NCBI RefSeq assembly: GCF_000964525.1
Contig: NZ_BAZG01000001.1
Coordinates: 1-64,000 of the forward strand
Source: Anaeromyxobacter sp. PSR-1
Lineage (GTDB): Bacteria; Myxococcota; Myxococcia; Myxococcales; Anaeromyxobacteraceae
Length of the DNA stretch: 64,000 nucleotides
Direction of reading: 5' to 3'
Shown piece by piece: positions 29,601 through 37,485 of the stretch. How positions within the stretch are numbered: the first letter of the stretch is position 1; each line of letters starts with the position of its first letter. The notes beneath the pieces are model-generated. The model saw nothing but the letters and a program-made list of their open reading frames with translations, did no database searches and was not told where the DNA came from. Both the position numbers and the translations under genes were made by a program.

Positions 29601-30427
29601 GGTGCGTTCCTGATTCGGCGCCGACGGTCGCGGGCGACGTGGACGCCGACGAAGGAGACGAGGAAGAGCCCGACCACCCCGCCCGCCGCGCGCATCACCT
29701 TGAGCGCGAGCGGGAGCGGGTCGTCGGGGGAGAACCCGATGCAGGACAGCAGGAAGCCGCCGAGCGCCTTCTGCTCGGCCGCGGTCGCCACGCGCCCGTC
29801 GGCGGCGCGGCGCACCGCGGTGCGCAGCGCGTCCGGCTCGTAGGAGACGCCGTGCAGGTACCCGGAGACCTTGCCGTCGCCGGTGAGCACGACCAGCGTG
29901 GCCTGGTGCGCGAACTCGCCGGTCTTCGGGTCGTAGCGGTACCGGAAGCCCACCGCCTCGGCGAGCGCGTCGATGTCGGCCTTCGCGCCGGTGGCGAAGT
30001 GCCAGGCGCGGGTCACGCCCTCCCCGCCGCCGGCCTGCTGCACGAACGTCTCCTCGTACTTCTGGATCTGCGGCAGCGTCTCGGCGGGATCGATGCTGAG
30101 GGTGAAGACGGAGAAGTCCTCCCCCTTCCAGCCCGCGTCGCGGAGCGCCCGCGCCAGGCCGGCGAGCTGCAGGCTGCAGAGCTTCGCGCAGCTCGTGTAG
30201 TTGAAGGAGAGCAGGACCGGGCGGCCGGCCAGCGCGCGCAGCGTCACCGGGCGCCCGTCCTCGCCGGTGAAGGCGAGGTCGCGGGGCACCTCGGCGCCGA
30301 GCCGCTCCACCACGCCGATGGCGGCGAGCTCGCGGCGGAGCTGCTCGGGCGTCTGCGCGCGGGCGGCGCCCGCCACGAGGACGAGGACGGCCGCCGCGAG
30401 CGCGAGGGGTCGCGGGAGTGAGGTCAC
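29597..30427 (-). CDS. SCO1/SenC-family copper chaperone
   Basis: A 276-residue protein. Signal peptide at 1-24 (cleavage after AARA), thioredoxin-like fold with the copper ligands C80 and C84 in NYTSCAKLC, the third ligand His in [11 protein letters not shown] (about residue 172), and an extra C-terminal helix (about 245-265) followed by basic residues. It is expected to deliver copper to CuA of CoxB, its immediate downstream neighbour, and acts in the periplasm. The C-terminal anchor is uncommon in SCO proteins, which usually have an N-terminal anchor. Confidence 0.92.
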   Translation of the reverse strand: MTSLPRPLALAAAVLVLVAGAARAQTPEQLRRELAAIGVVERLGAEVPRDLAFTGEDGRPVTLRALAGRPVLLSFNYTSCAKLCSLQLAGLARALRDAGWKGEDFSVFTLSIDPAETLPQIQKYEETFVQQAGGGEGVTRAWHFATGAKADIDALAEAVGFRYRYDPKTGEFAHQATLVVLTGDGKVSGYLHGVSYEPDALRTAVRRAADGRVATAAEQKALGGFLLSCIGFSPDDPLPLALKVMRAAGGVVGLFLVSFVGVHVARDRRRRIRNAP

Positions 30428-30454
30428 GGGGAGGGGGGGACGGGGGTGGCGCGG

Positions 30455-30841
30455 CTACTTCTTGGCCTTGGCGCCCTTGGCGCCGCGGAGGTCGAGCACG
30501 TAGTACGTGAGCGCCCAGCGCTCCTCGGCCGGCAGGTGGCCGAACGCGGTCATGGTCGTGCCGGCGATGCCCTGCTCGAGCGTCGCGAACACCTTGTCGG
30601 CGGTGGTGCCGTTCCGGTACGCGCCGGTCACCAGGTTGCGAGGCTTCGGGTCCAGCGCGGCCGCGGCCGCGCCGTCGCCCAGGCCCTTGTCGCCGTGGCA
30701 GGCGGCGCAGTTCGTGGCGTAGGACGCCTTGCCCTTGGCGAGCAGCTCGGGGGTCTTCTTCGGCGCCGGGCCGGCGGCGCGGGCGCCGGCGGCGGAGAGG
30801 ACGGCGGCGGCGGCGAGGGACATCGCGATCGACTTCTTCAT
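30455..30841 (-). CDS. Periplasmic class I cytochrome c
   Basis: A 128-residue protein with signal peptide (about 1-22), haem site CAACH at residues 45-49 and a distal Met in AGTTMTAF (about 96). It is a small mono-haem cytochrome. Position between the Sox genes and the oxidase genes makes it the obvious candidate electron carrier from SoxXA/SoxCD to CoxB. It has a Lys-rich C-terminus (GAKAKK-type), which may guide docking. Spacing is 58 bases from the MBL gene and 27 to the SCO gene. Confidence 0.92.
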   Translation of the reverse strand: MKKSIAMSLAAAAVLSAAGARAAGPAPKKTPELLAKGKASYATNCAACHGDKGLGDGAAAAALDPKPRNLVTGAYRNGTTADKVFATLEQGIAGTTMTAFGHLPAEERWALTYYVLDLRGAKGAKAKK

Positions 30842-30899
30842 GTGGGGTTCCTCCAGCTGCGGGGTTGAACGGGAGCTCCGGGCTGCCCGCGGCGCCGGC

Positions 30900-31856
30900 T
30901 CAACGCCGGCCCGCCTCGAGCATCTCGCGCTCCATGGTGAGGTAGGTCCCGTAGGCGTTGATCCGGTTCGCCGGCTCGAACGCGGGGAGCTTCGCGTACG
31001 CGCTCCAGTCGGCGGCGGCGTACGCCTCCTCGAACGGGACGAGGTCCTGGACCGCCGCCCCCATCACCGCGCGGAGGTGGCGGAGGTAGTCGCGGGTCAG
31101 GGCGAGGTGGGTGGCCGGGTCCCGCGAGGCGGGGCCGTGGCCGGAGACGAGCAGCTTCGGGCGGCGCTCCAGCAGCCGGTCGATGGCCGCGAGCCAGCGT
31201 CGGCTGTCGGCCTCGCCCACGAACGGGATGCGGCCGGCGAAGATGACGTCGCCGGAGAACACCACGCCGTCGTCCGGGAGCACGACCATCAGGTCCTCGG
31301 GGGAGTGCGCCGGCCCGAGCCGGACCACCTCGAAGCGCGCGCCCCCCAGCTCGAAGGCGGCGTCCGCGTCGAGCCAGCGATCCGCCGGGAACAGCGGGTT
31401 CCCGGCGTCGAACCAGGGCGCGAGCTCCTTGCGGCGCTGCTCGAGCCGCTTCGCCGCCTCGTCGCCCTCGAGGTACGCCCTGCCCTCCCCGCTCGCCCAG
31501 ACCTCGGCGCCCGCCGCCTTCAGCGCGCCGAGGCCGTAGACGTGGTCGGCGTGGTAGTGCGTCAGGATCACCCGCCGGATCGGCTGCCGCGTCACCTTGC
31601 GGATCGCGCGCACCAGCGCGCGGCCCAGCGCGGGCGTACCCAGCGCGTCGATCACCACCACGCCGTCGCCGGTCACGACGAACGCCGCGTTGGAGTTGAA
31701 GCCTCGGTTCGCGGCCGACGCGACGCCCGGGTCGCCCTGCACCAGCCAGACCCGCGGCGCGAGCCGGACCGGCTCGAGGACGGGATCGGCCGCGCGGGCG
31801 GGCGCGGGACCGGCGGCGGCGAGCGCCGCGACGAGGGTGGCGAGCGCCGGGGTCAT
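30900..31856 (-). CDS. Periplasmic metallo-beta-lactamase-fold hydrolase (SoxH / quinoprotein-relay-like)
   Basis: A 318-residue protein with a signal peptide (about 1-22). Metal ligands are complete: THYHADH (HxHxDH), the His in GPAHSPEDL, the Asp in VFSGDVIF and the His in VSGHGP. SoxH-type proteins of this family sit in many sox clusters, with no firmly established reaction. Its ATG shares one base with the soxB stop (TGATG), so translation is coupled to soxB. Confidence 0.88.
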   Translation of the reverse strand: MTPALATLVAALAAAGPAPARAADPVLEPVRLAPRVWLVQGDPGVASAANRGFNSNAAFVVTGDGVVVIDALGTPALGRALVRAIRKVTRQPIRRVILTHYHADHVYGLGALKAAGAEVWASGEGRAYLEGDEAAKRLEQRRKELAPWFDAGNPLFPADRWLDADAAFELGGARFEVVRLGPAHSPEDLMVVLPDDGVVFSGDVIFAGRIPFVGEADSRRWLAAIDRLLERRPKLLVSGHGPASRDPATHLALTRDYLRHLRAVMGAAVQDLVPFEEAYAAADWSAYAKLPAFEPANRINAYGTYLTMEREMLEAGRR

Positions 31857-33571
31857 CAGGCGGCCATCCCGGGGTCGCGGCCCACGCCGACCAGGCGCGG
31901 CAGGTTCGGCGTGCGCGGCGCGACCGTCTTCCGGGCGCGCAGCCAGCGGCCCACCACGTCCCAGATCGGCTCGCCGCCGGCGTCGCGCGCCGCCTCGCTC
32001 ACCGAGGCCCAGGTGGCGACGCGGTACGTCTTCGACGCCTCCAGGGGCTTCCCGCGCAGCCGCAGGTCCTGGATGCGCTCGCCGCTCCGCGCGCCGGGGT
32101 GGCACGCGTACTCGAGCCCGCCGACCCGGACCATGTCGCCGCCCTGCTGGTAGTAGGGGTCCGGGTTGAAGATGTTGTCGCAGACGTCCTCGAGCACCGC
32201 CTTCACGGTCGCGCCGGTCATCTCGTTGACGCCGACGGCCGGGTAGCTGATGGCGGTGGCCGCGAGCAGGTCCTCCTGCGTGATGGTGTCGCCCGGCAGG
32301 AGCGACGCGCCCCAGCGGAAGCCCGGCGAGAACGCGATCTCGGCGTCCTTCTCGGCCATGAGCGCGTCGAGGATGAGCTGGTCGTAGGTGCCGTTGAAGT
32401 TGCCGCGGCGGTAGAGGACGCCCTCGGTGACGGCCAGCGGCGCGGCGAGCCGCTCGCGGAACGGCGCGCGGACGCGCTCGATGTGCGCGGCCATCTCCGG
32501 GTCGGCCGGGAGCAGGTTCGAGAACACCGGGAGCAGCCGGTACCGGTGGCTCGCGATCTTGCCGCCGCGGACCTCGAGGTCGAGCACGCCCAGGAACTTG
32601 CCGTTCGAGCCGGCGTTCGTGACCAGCGTCTGGCCTCCCCGGTTCTTCACCGGGATCGGGCGCGGGACGCCGTCGTGCGTGTGGCCGCCCAGGATCGCGT
32701 CGATCCCGCTCACGCGCGACGCGAGCTTCAGGTCCACGTCCATGCCGTCGTGGGAGAGCAGCACCACCACGCGCGCGCCCTTCGCGCGCGCCTCGTCCAC
32801 GGTGCGCTGGAGGTTCTCCTCGTCGATCCCGAACGTCCAGTCGGGCACGAGGTACCTCGGGTTCGCGATGGGCGTGTACGGGAACGCCTGCCCGATCACC
32901 GCCACCGGGACGCCGTTCACCTCGCGCATCACCCAGGGCTCGAACACCGGGTCGCCGAAGTCGGCGGTGTGCACGTTCTGGGCGACGAACGAGACCTTGC
33001 CGGCGAAGTCCTTCTCCACCGCGCGCTTCACCCGGTCGGCGCCGAGCGTGAACTCCCAGTGGCCGGTCATCACGTCCACGCCGAGGAGCTTGGCGGCGTC
33101 GATCATGTCCTGGCCGTCGGTCCACAGCGCCGTGGCCGAGCCCTGCCAGGTGTCGCCGCCGTCGAGCAGCAGCGCGCCGGGCCGGCTGGCCCGGAGCCGC
33201 TTCACCAGCGTGGCGAGGTGGGCGAAGCCGCCGACCTTGCCGTAGCGCCGCGCCGCGGCCTCGAAGTCGAGATACGTGAGCGCGTGCGCCTCGCGCGTCC
33301 CGGGACGGATCCCGAAGTGCGAGAGCAGCGCCTTGCCCACCAGGTGCGGCGGGCGCCCCCGGGCCGGGCCGGCGCCCAGGTTCACCGCCGGCTCGCGGTA
33401 GTGGAGCGGCATGAGCTGCGCGTGCACGTCGGTGAAGTGCAGCAGGCTCACGTTGCCGTGGCGCGGCAAGTCGTACAGCCCCGCGCCCTCCGGCCCCGCC
33501 GCGCGCGCGCGGAGGGTCATCCCGCCGGCGGCGGCCGCCGCCAGCATCCGCATGAACTCCCTGCGATCCAT
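31856..33571 (-). CDS. soxB: Thiosulfohydrolase SoxB
   Basis: A 571-residue protein. Tat signal RREFMR at residues 3-8 with an Ala-rich hydrophobic stretch. The metallophosphoesterase-type core shows LLHFTDVHAQ (D48, H50), the extended RPPHLVG insertion typical of SoxB, DGGDTW, LGGHTHDG and a C-terminal 5'-nucleotidase-like domain. It hydrolyses the sulfate group from the SoxY-bound thiosulfonate intermediate in the periplasm using two manganese ions. The gene sits 18 bases after soxX. Confidence 0.96.
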   Translation of the reverse strand: MDRREFMRMLAAAAAGGMTLRARAAGPEGAGLYDLPRHGNVSLLHFTDVHAQLMPLHYREPAVNLGAGPARGRPPHLVGKALLSHFGIRPGTREAHALTYLDFEAAARRYGKVGGFAHLATLVKRLRASRPGALLLDGGDTWQGSATALWTDGQDMIDAAKLLGVDVMTGHWEFTLGADRVKRAVEKDFAGKVSFVAQNVHTADFGDPVFEPWVMREVNGVPVAVIGQAFPYTPIANPRYLVPDWTFGIDEENLQRTVDEARAKGARVVVLLSHDGMDVDLKLASRVSGIDAILGGHTHDGVPRPIPVKNRGGQTLVTNAGSNGKFLGVLDLEVRGGKIASHRYRLLPVFSNLLPADPEMAAHIERVRAPFRERLAAPLAVTEGVLYRRGNFNGTYDQLILDALMAEKDAEIAFSPGFRWGASLLPGDTITQEDLLAATAISYPAVGVNEMTGATVKAVLEDVCDNIFNPDPYYQQGGDMVRVGGLEYACHPGARSGERIQDLRLRGKPLEASKTYRVATWASVSEAARDAGGEPIWDVVGRWLRARKTVAPRTPNLPRLVGVGRDPGMAA

Positions 33572-33589
33572 GGTCTCGCTCGCTCCGCG

Positions 33590-34222
33590 CTACTGGTTCA
33601 CCGGGGAGGCGGGATCGAGGAGCAGCGCGACCAGGTCCTTGATCTGCTCCTCGGTGAGGATGGCGTGGTGCCCGAAGCGCGGCATGGTGGAGCACGCCGT
33701 GAACGCCTGCGGGTTGAAGATCTTCGCGTAGGTGTAGCGCTGCATGGCCTCGCCCTGCCCGCGCACCTTGCCGTACTGGTAGAGGCTCGGGCCGAGCGTG
33801 CCGAACGACACCTCCTGCTTCGAGAGGCGGTGGCAGGCGTAGCAGTTGCCGCCGGACGGCTTCGCGGGATCGTCGGAGAACTGCTTGCCGACGCCGCTCT
33901 GGGCGATCTGCTCGCCCTTCTTCCAGTCGCCCATGAGCTTGCCGTCCGCCGGGTAGGCCAGCGTGGCCTGCTGCGCGGCGACCAGCTTCTTCGCGGCGGC
34001 CGCGGGCAGCGGGCCCTGGCCGGGCGTGCGGCTGCAGGCCGCCTGGACCTCGTCCTGCTCCAGGCGGTCCAGGCCGGCCTGGCCCTTCTCCTTGAAGGAG
34101 GCGCGGATGACCTCGCGGGCGCGGGCCTCGTCCTTCGCGCCCCGCTGCGGCTGGGCGGCGTGCGCGAGGCCCGCGAGCGCGAGGCCGGCGAGCGTGACGG
34201 CTACGGTTCGAGCGAACGGCAT
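33590..34222 (-). CDS. soxX: SoxX, mono-haem cytochrome of the SoxXA complex
   Basis: A 210-residue protein with a signal peptide (about 1-22), an Asp/Lys-rich helical insertion (about 28-110), haem site CYACH at 127-131 and a Met ligand in STMPRFGHH. The N-terminal insertion between the signal and haem domain is seen in long SoxX forms. Forms SoxXA with the SoxA product, linking thiosulfate to SoxYZ. 10 bases from soxA. Confidence 0.93.
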   Translation of the reverse strand: MPFARTVAVTLAGLALAGLAHAAQPQRGAKDEARAREVIRASFKEKGQAGLDRLEQDEVQAACSRTPGQGPLPAAAAKKLVAAQQATLAYPADGKLMGDWKKGEQIAQSGVGKQFSDDPAKPSGGNCYACHRLSKQEVSFGTLGPSLYQYGKVRGQGEAMQRYTYAKIFNPQAFTACSTMPRFGHHAILTEEQIKDLVALLLDPASPVNQ

Positions 34223-34232
34223 CGTCTTCTCC

Positions 34233-35048
34233 TCAGCGCTTGATGGCGGGGGCGTCCATGCCCGCGCCGTTGGCCTGGCGGGCCAGGTAGGTGATGAGGG
34301 CGACCGAGCCCTCCGAGCCGAACACGAGCTCCGGGAACCGCTGCTGGCGCAGGCAGTCGTTCATGCGCCACTGCATGGTGCGCACCTCGCCCTGCGAGAC
34401 GCGGTAGGCCGGCCAGGTCGCGAAGGCGCGCTTCGCGTCGGCGGGCGTGGTGAGGTTGGGGAGCTCCTGCAGGCGGATGCGCTTGCCGCTCTGGGCGTGG
34501 CAGGTCGCGCAGGAGAAGTCGTGCGGCCCCCCGCGGTAGAAGAAGATCCGCTCGCCCAGCGCGTACGCGGCCTTCTCCTTCGGGTGCGCGAGCGCCACGC
34601 GCACCGGCAGGCCGCGCGACTGCGCCACGATCCAGGCGGCGAGCGCCTCCAGGTCGGAGCGCTTGTCGCCCGCGCCGAACTTCTGCTTGGTGGCCTCCGC
34701 GGCGTCGATCCCCTGCAGCGTGCCCATGCAGTGCACCAGGCGCGTCTCGAGGTCCATGACGCGGTCGCCGTCGGCGAAGTACCGGGGCAGCTCGGCGTAG
34801 GCGCCCTTCACCACGCCCGGCCCCTTGCCCAGGTCGCAGCCCTCCAGCGACGCGGCCTTCGGCCCGCGCTTCTCCTGCCAGAGCGCCTCGCCGCGCGCCT
34901 CCCACAGGTCGGCGGGGTTGCCGTCCTGGAGCAGCTCGCGGTAGCGCGCGATGGCGGCGGTGGCGTCCTCCTCCTGCGCGCGGTGGGCGGCCGGGGCCAG
35001 GGCCGCGGCCGCGAGGAGCAGCGCCGGCCCGATCGATCGACGGGTCAT
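34233..35048 (-). CDS. soxA: SoxA, mono-haem type
   Basis: A 271-residue protein with a signal peptide and a single haem site CATCH at residues 180-184. The N-terminal domain has Cys at 71 and 107 (the latter in RLVHCMGTLQ) but no CxxCH, so it is a mono-haem SoxA in which this pair probably forms a disulfide. C232 (DCLRQQRFPE) is the expected cysteine-persulfide ligand to the active-site haem. SoxXA catalyses the oxidative joining of thiosulfate to the SoxY cysteine. The ATG at 35046-35048 is used; the upstream region is shadow. Confidence 0.94.
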   Translation of the reverse strand: MTRRSIGPALLLAAAALAPAAHRAQEEDATAAIARYRELLQDGNPADLWEARGEALWQEKRGPKAASLEGCDLGKGPGVVKGAYAELPRYFADGDRVMDLETRLVHCMGTLQGIDAAEATKQKFGAGDKRSDLEALAAWIVAQSRGLPVRVALAHPKEKAAYALGERIFFYRGGPHDFSCATCHAQSGKRIRLQELPNLTTPADAKRAFATWPAYRVSQGEVRTMQWRMNDCLRQQRFPELVFGSEGSVALITYLARQANGAGMDAPAIKR

Positions 35049-35080
35049 CCGAATCTCCTTCAAGGAACGGTTCGTGAAGC

Positions 35081-35578
35081 TCAGGGCCTGAGGTAGGCGA
35101 AGCCCTCGCGCGCCTGGAGGCGCGCGGCCTCCGCCACGCCGGACTGGACCAGCGTCGCCTCCGGCAGGAGCTTCGAGGGATCGATGTTGCGGGTGACGAG
35201 CGTGTTGCGGCACGCCCGGAACTCGACGTGGCGGGTGACGAGGTCCTGCACGATGGCGTCGAACGGGTTGCCGTTCTTGTCCATGGCGCCGTCGAGCAGG
35301 AAGTCGATGCCGGCGCCGTTCGCCACGACCACGATCTTCGCGGTGGGGTCCGCGTCGAGGTGGTTGCGGATGTTGCGCATGGCGCGCACCGCCTCCTCGA
35401 GCCCCTCGGTCAGGTGGTACACGACCTTGATCGGCGCCGCCCTCGGGGCGGCGGCGCGCGCGGGGGGCGGCGCGGCCCGGGCCGCCGGGGCGGCCGCGAG
35501 GCCGGCGGCGAGGACGAGGAGCCAGCGGGCTCCCCTCCCCGCCGCCCGCGCCGCGTGGCTGGCGAGCGGCGCGCTCAG
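35081..35578 (-). CDS. DsrE/DsrF-like sulfur-relay protein, exported (CTG start)
   Basis: A 165-residue protein. The only plausible start is the CTG complementary to 35576-35578, which overlaps the soxZ stop as CTGA and has GAAGGGA six bases upstream. No in-frame ATG, GTG or TTG occurs before the folded domain. A basic, Leu/Ala-rich signal peptide (about 12-38) precedes a DsrE-fold domain (IKVVYHLTEGLEEAV, then KIVVVANGAGIDFLL and a Cys in VEFRACRNTL). DsrE-family proteins carry sulfur and occur in many sox clusters. Located between soxZ and soxA. Confidence 0.82.
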   Translation of the reverse strand: MSAPLASHAARAAGRGARWLLVLAAGLAAAPAARAAPPPARAAAPRAAPIKVVYHLTEGLEEAVRAMRNIRNHLDADPTAKIVVVANGAGIDFLLDGAMDKNGNPFDAIVQDLVTRHVEFRACRNTLVTRNIDPSKLLPEATLVQSGVAEAARLQAREGFAYLRP

Positions 35579-35886
35579 GCGATGGTCCCTTCGTCGGTGC
35601 GGGTCTCGCCCTTGTTGTCCACCCAGGTCACCTTGACCTTGTCGCCCTTGGCCGCGCCCTTGAACTTGAAGGCGAGGTACGGGTTCTTCGACACCGCCGG
35701 GCCCCAGTGCGCGGTGAGCACGGCCTTGCCGTTGCACTCCGCCTGGACCGAGCTGATGAAGTGGGCCGGCACGATCGCGCCGCTCGCGTCCTTGCGCTGG
35801 CCCGTCTCCATCTCGTGGCTCATCAGCACCTTCACCTCCACGACGTCGCCCTGGAGGCTCGCGCGGATCTTCATCGGATCTGCCAT
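35575..35886 (-). CDS. soxZ: SoxZ, partner of the sulfur-carrier SoxY
   Basis: A 103-residue immunoglobulin-like protein, without a signal peptide, exported in complex with SoxY by the Tat route. Matches the family throughout (KIRASLQGD, VKVLMSHEMETGQRKD, VTWVDNKGET). It binds SoxY and assists covalent sulfur attachment. The start MADPMK is taken at 35884-35886; an ORF ten residues longer overlaps soxY. Its stop codon overlaps the CTG start of the next gene. Confidence 0.95.
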   Translation of the reverse strand: MADPMKIRASLQGDVVEVKVLMSHEMETGQRKDASGAIVPAHFISSVQAECNGKAVLTAHWGPAVSKNPYLAFKFKGAAKGDKVKVTWVDNKGETRTDEGTIA

Positions 35887-35903
35887 GGCTGTCTCCTCGC
35901 TCC

Positions 35904-36392
35904 CTACCCGCCGCAACCGCCCAGGGTGACCTTGATCTCCTTCGTCGCCACGTAGAACCTGCCGCCGGCCTTCACCAGCACCGACACGTTCGAGGTCCGG
36001 GCCATCTTGACCCGCGTGGAGACGACCGGCAGCGAGGCCGGGGTCAGGAGGAACGACGCGGCGAGCATGTTGGGGTTGGCCTCGACCAGGAACGCGATCG
36101 ACTCGGTGTCGGGCAGGTTGCTGGTCGCGGTGATGGGCACCACGGCGCCGTTCTCGGCGATGTCCGGCGCGGTGACGGCGATGTCCTTCGAGTCGGCCGG
36201 CGCGCCGGCGCCGAGCGCGTCCAGCGCCTCCTTCATGGTCCGTGCCTCGAACGCCGCCTTGTTCCAGTCGGCCGCGCGGCCCCAGCTCGGCTTCAGGATG
36301 CCGGCGGCGACCAGCATGCCGAGGAGCGTGGCCCCGCCGGTCGTCTCGAGGAACCGACGCCTCCCGATGCCCGCCTGCTCTACCTCTCTCAT
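35904..36392 (-). CDS. soxY: SoxY sulfur-carrier protein
   Basis: A 162-residue protein. Tat signal RRRFLE at about 11-16 followed by a hydrophobic segment. The mature domain ends in the swinging-arm sequence LGGCGG, with C160 being the residue that covalently carries thiosulfate-derived sulfur through the Sox cycle. Forms a heterodimer with SoxZ, encoded 17 bases downstream. Confidence 0.96.
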   Translation of the reverse strand: MREVEQAGIGRRRFLETTGGATLLGMLVAAGILKPSWGRAADWNKAAFEARTMKEALDALGAGAPADSKDIAVTAPDIAENGAVVPITATSNLPDTESIAFLVEANPNMLAASFLLTPASLPVVSTRVKMARTSNVSVLVKAGGRFYVATKEIKVTLGGCGG

Positions 36393-36450
36393 TCCGCTCT
36401 CCTGTACGGGTTCTGCCGGGCGCGGCGACCGTCGCCGCGCCGCGGGCGCC

Positions 36451-37485
36451 TCAGCGTGCTCCCTCGAGCACCCACTTCACGATCGTGTCCACGTCGCCCT
36501 CCGCCACCTGGCGCTGGGGCGGCATCGGCACCGGCCCCCACGCGCCCTGGCTGCCGCCGCGCACCCGCGCGGCGAGCTTCGCCGCCGCGGCCGCGTCGCC
36601 GGCGTACCGCGCCTTCAGGTCGCGAAAGCTCGGGCCGAGCCGCTTCGCCTCGACGTCGTGGCAGGCCAGGCAGCCGCTGGCGCGCGCCAGCGTCAGCCCG
36701 GCGGCGGGCTTCACCGCGGCCGGGGCCGCCGCGGGCGCGCCGGTCCGGGCCGCGCCGGCGGGCCGGGTGGTGTCCGCGCCGCGCACCGGGCCGAAGGTCC
36801 GGTTCTGCTCGGCCAGGTTCCCGTGGGCGTTGCGGGCGAAGTCCGGCAGCGTCGAGGCGACGCGCGGCTCGGGCCCGCAGTCCTTCATGCACGCGACCGC
36901 GCGCACGTCCGGCTTGCCCTTCACGTCCCACAGGCCGTGGGCGCGGGTCATGCCGTTCCGGTTGGGCAGGCGCTGCTGCACCGCGCGGATCGAGTCCTGG
37001 TCGAGCACGAAGTCGGACGGGACCACGTCGCCGAGGTTCAGGAGGTACGCGAGCACCGCGTAGGTGTCGTCGTCGCTCAGCGAGCGCGGCGCGTCCCACG
37101 GCATGGCGCGGCGGATGTAGTCGAACAGCGTCGAGACCGTGGCCACCTTCATGAGCGTGGTGCGCTGCGGGTGGCCGTTCCCGGTGAGCGCGGCCACGCG
37201 CCCGCGGGCCTGGTCCTCGGCGGTGGTCCCGCCGACCAGCGGCGTGAAGACCTCGTTGCTCTCGCCGAAGGTGCCGTGGCACGAGGCGCACTTCGCGTCC
37301 CAGAGCTCCTGCCCGCGCAGGACCGAGCCGGAGCCGCGCGGCAGGCCCTGGAAGTCGGGCCGCACGTCGATGTCCCAGGCGCGGAGCTCGGCCGGCGTGG
37401 CCGGACGGCCGACGCCCTCCGCCGCTTGCGCGGCGCCGGCGGCCAGCAGCGCCGCGAGGACGAGCGGCTCACGCCAGCTGCACAT
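36451..37485 (-). CDS. soxD: SoxD, di-haem cytochrome subunit of sulfane dehydrogenase
   Basis: A 344-residue protein with signal peptide (about 1-22), two cytochrome c domains with haem sites CASCH at 66-70 and CLACH near 275, and a linker rich in Pro and Ala. A CMKDC pair near residue 190 is part of the region typical of SoxD. With SoxC it oxidises the sulfane sulfur on SoxY and passes electrons to the periplasmic cytochrome pool. It overlaps soxC by 17 bases, suggesting coupled synthesis. Confidence 0.93.
   Translation of the reverse strand: MCSWREPLVLAALLAAGAAQAAEGVGRPATPAELRAWDIDVRPDFQGLPRGSGSVLRGQELWDAKCASCHGTFGESNEVFTPLVGGTTAEDQARGRVAALTGNGHPQRTTLMKVATVSTLFDYIRRAMPWDAPRSLSDDDTYAVLAYLLNLGDVVPSDFVLDQDSIRAVQQRLPNRNGMTRAHGLWDVKGKPDVRAVACMKDCGPEPRVASTLPDFARNAHGNLAEQNRTFGPVRGADTTRPAGAARTGAPAAAPAAVKPAAGLTLARASGCLACHDVEAKRLGPSFRDLKARYAGDAAAAAKLAARVRGGSQGAWGPVPMPPQRQVAEGDVDTIVKWVLEGAR

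Noticed and set aside
36451-37485. Reading soxD as an ordinary di-haem cytochrome c peroxidase
   Set aside because: Overlap with soxC, haem spacing and the CMKDC region fit SoxD.
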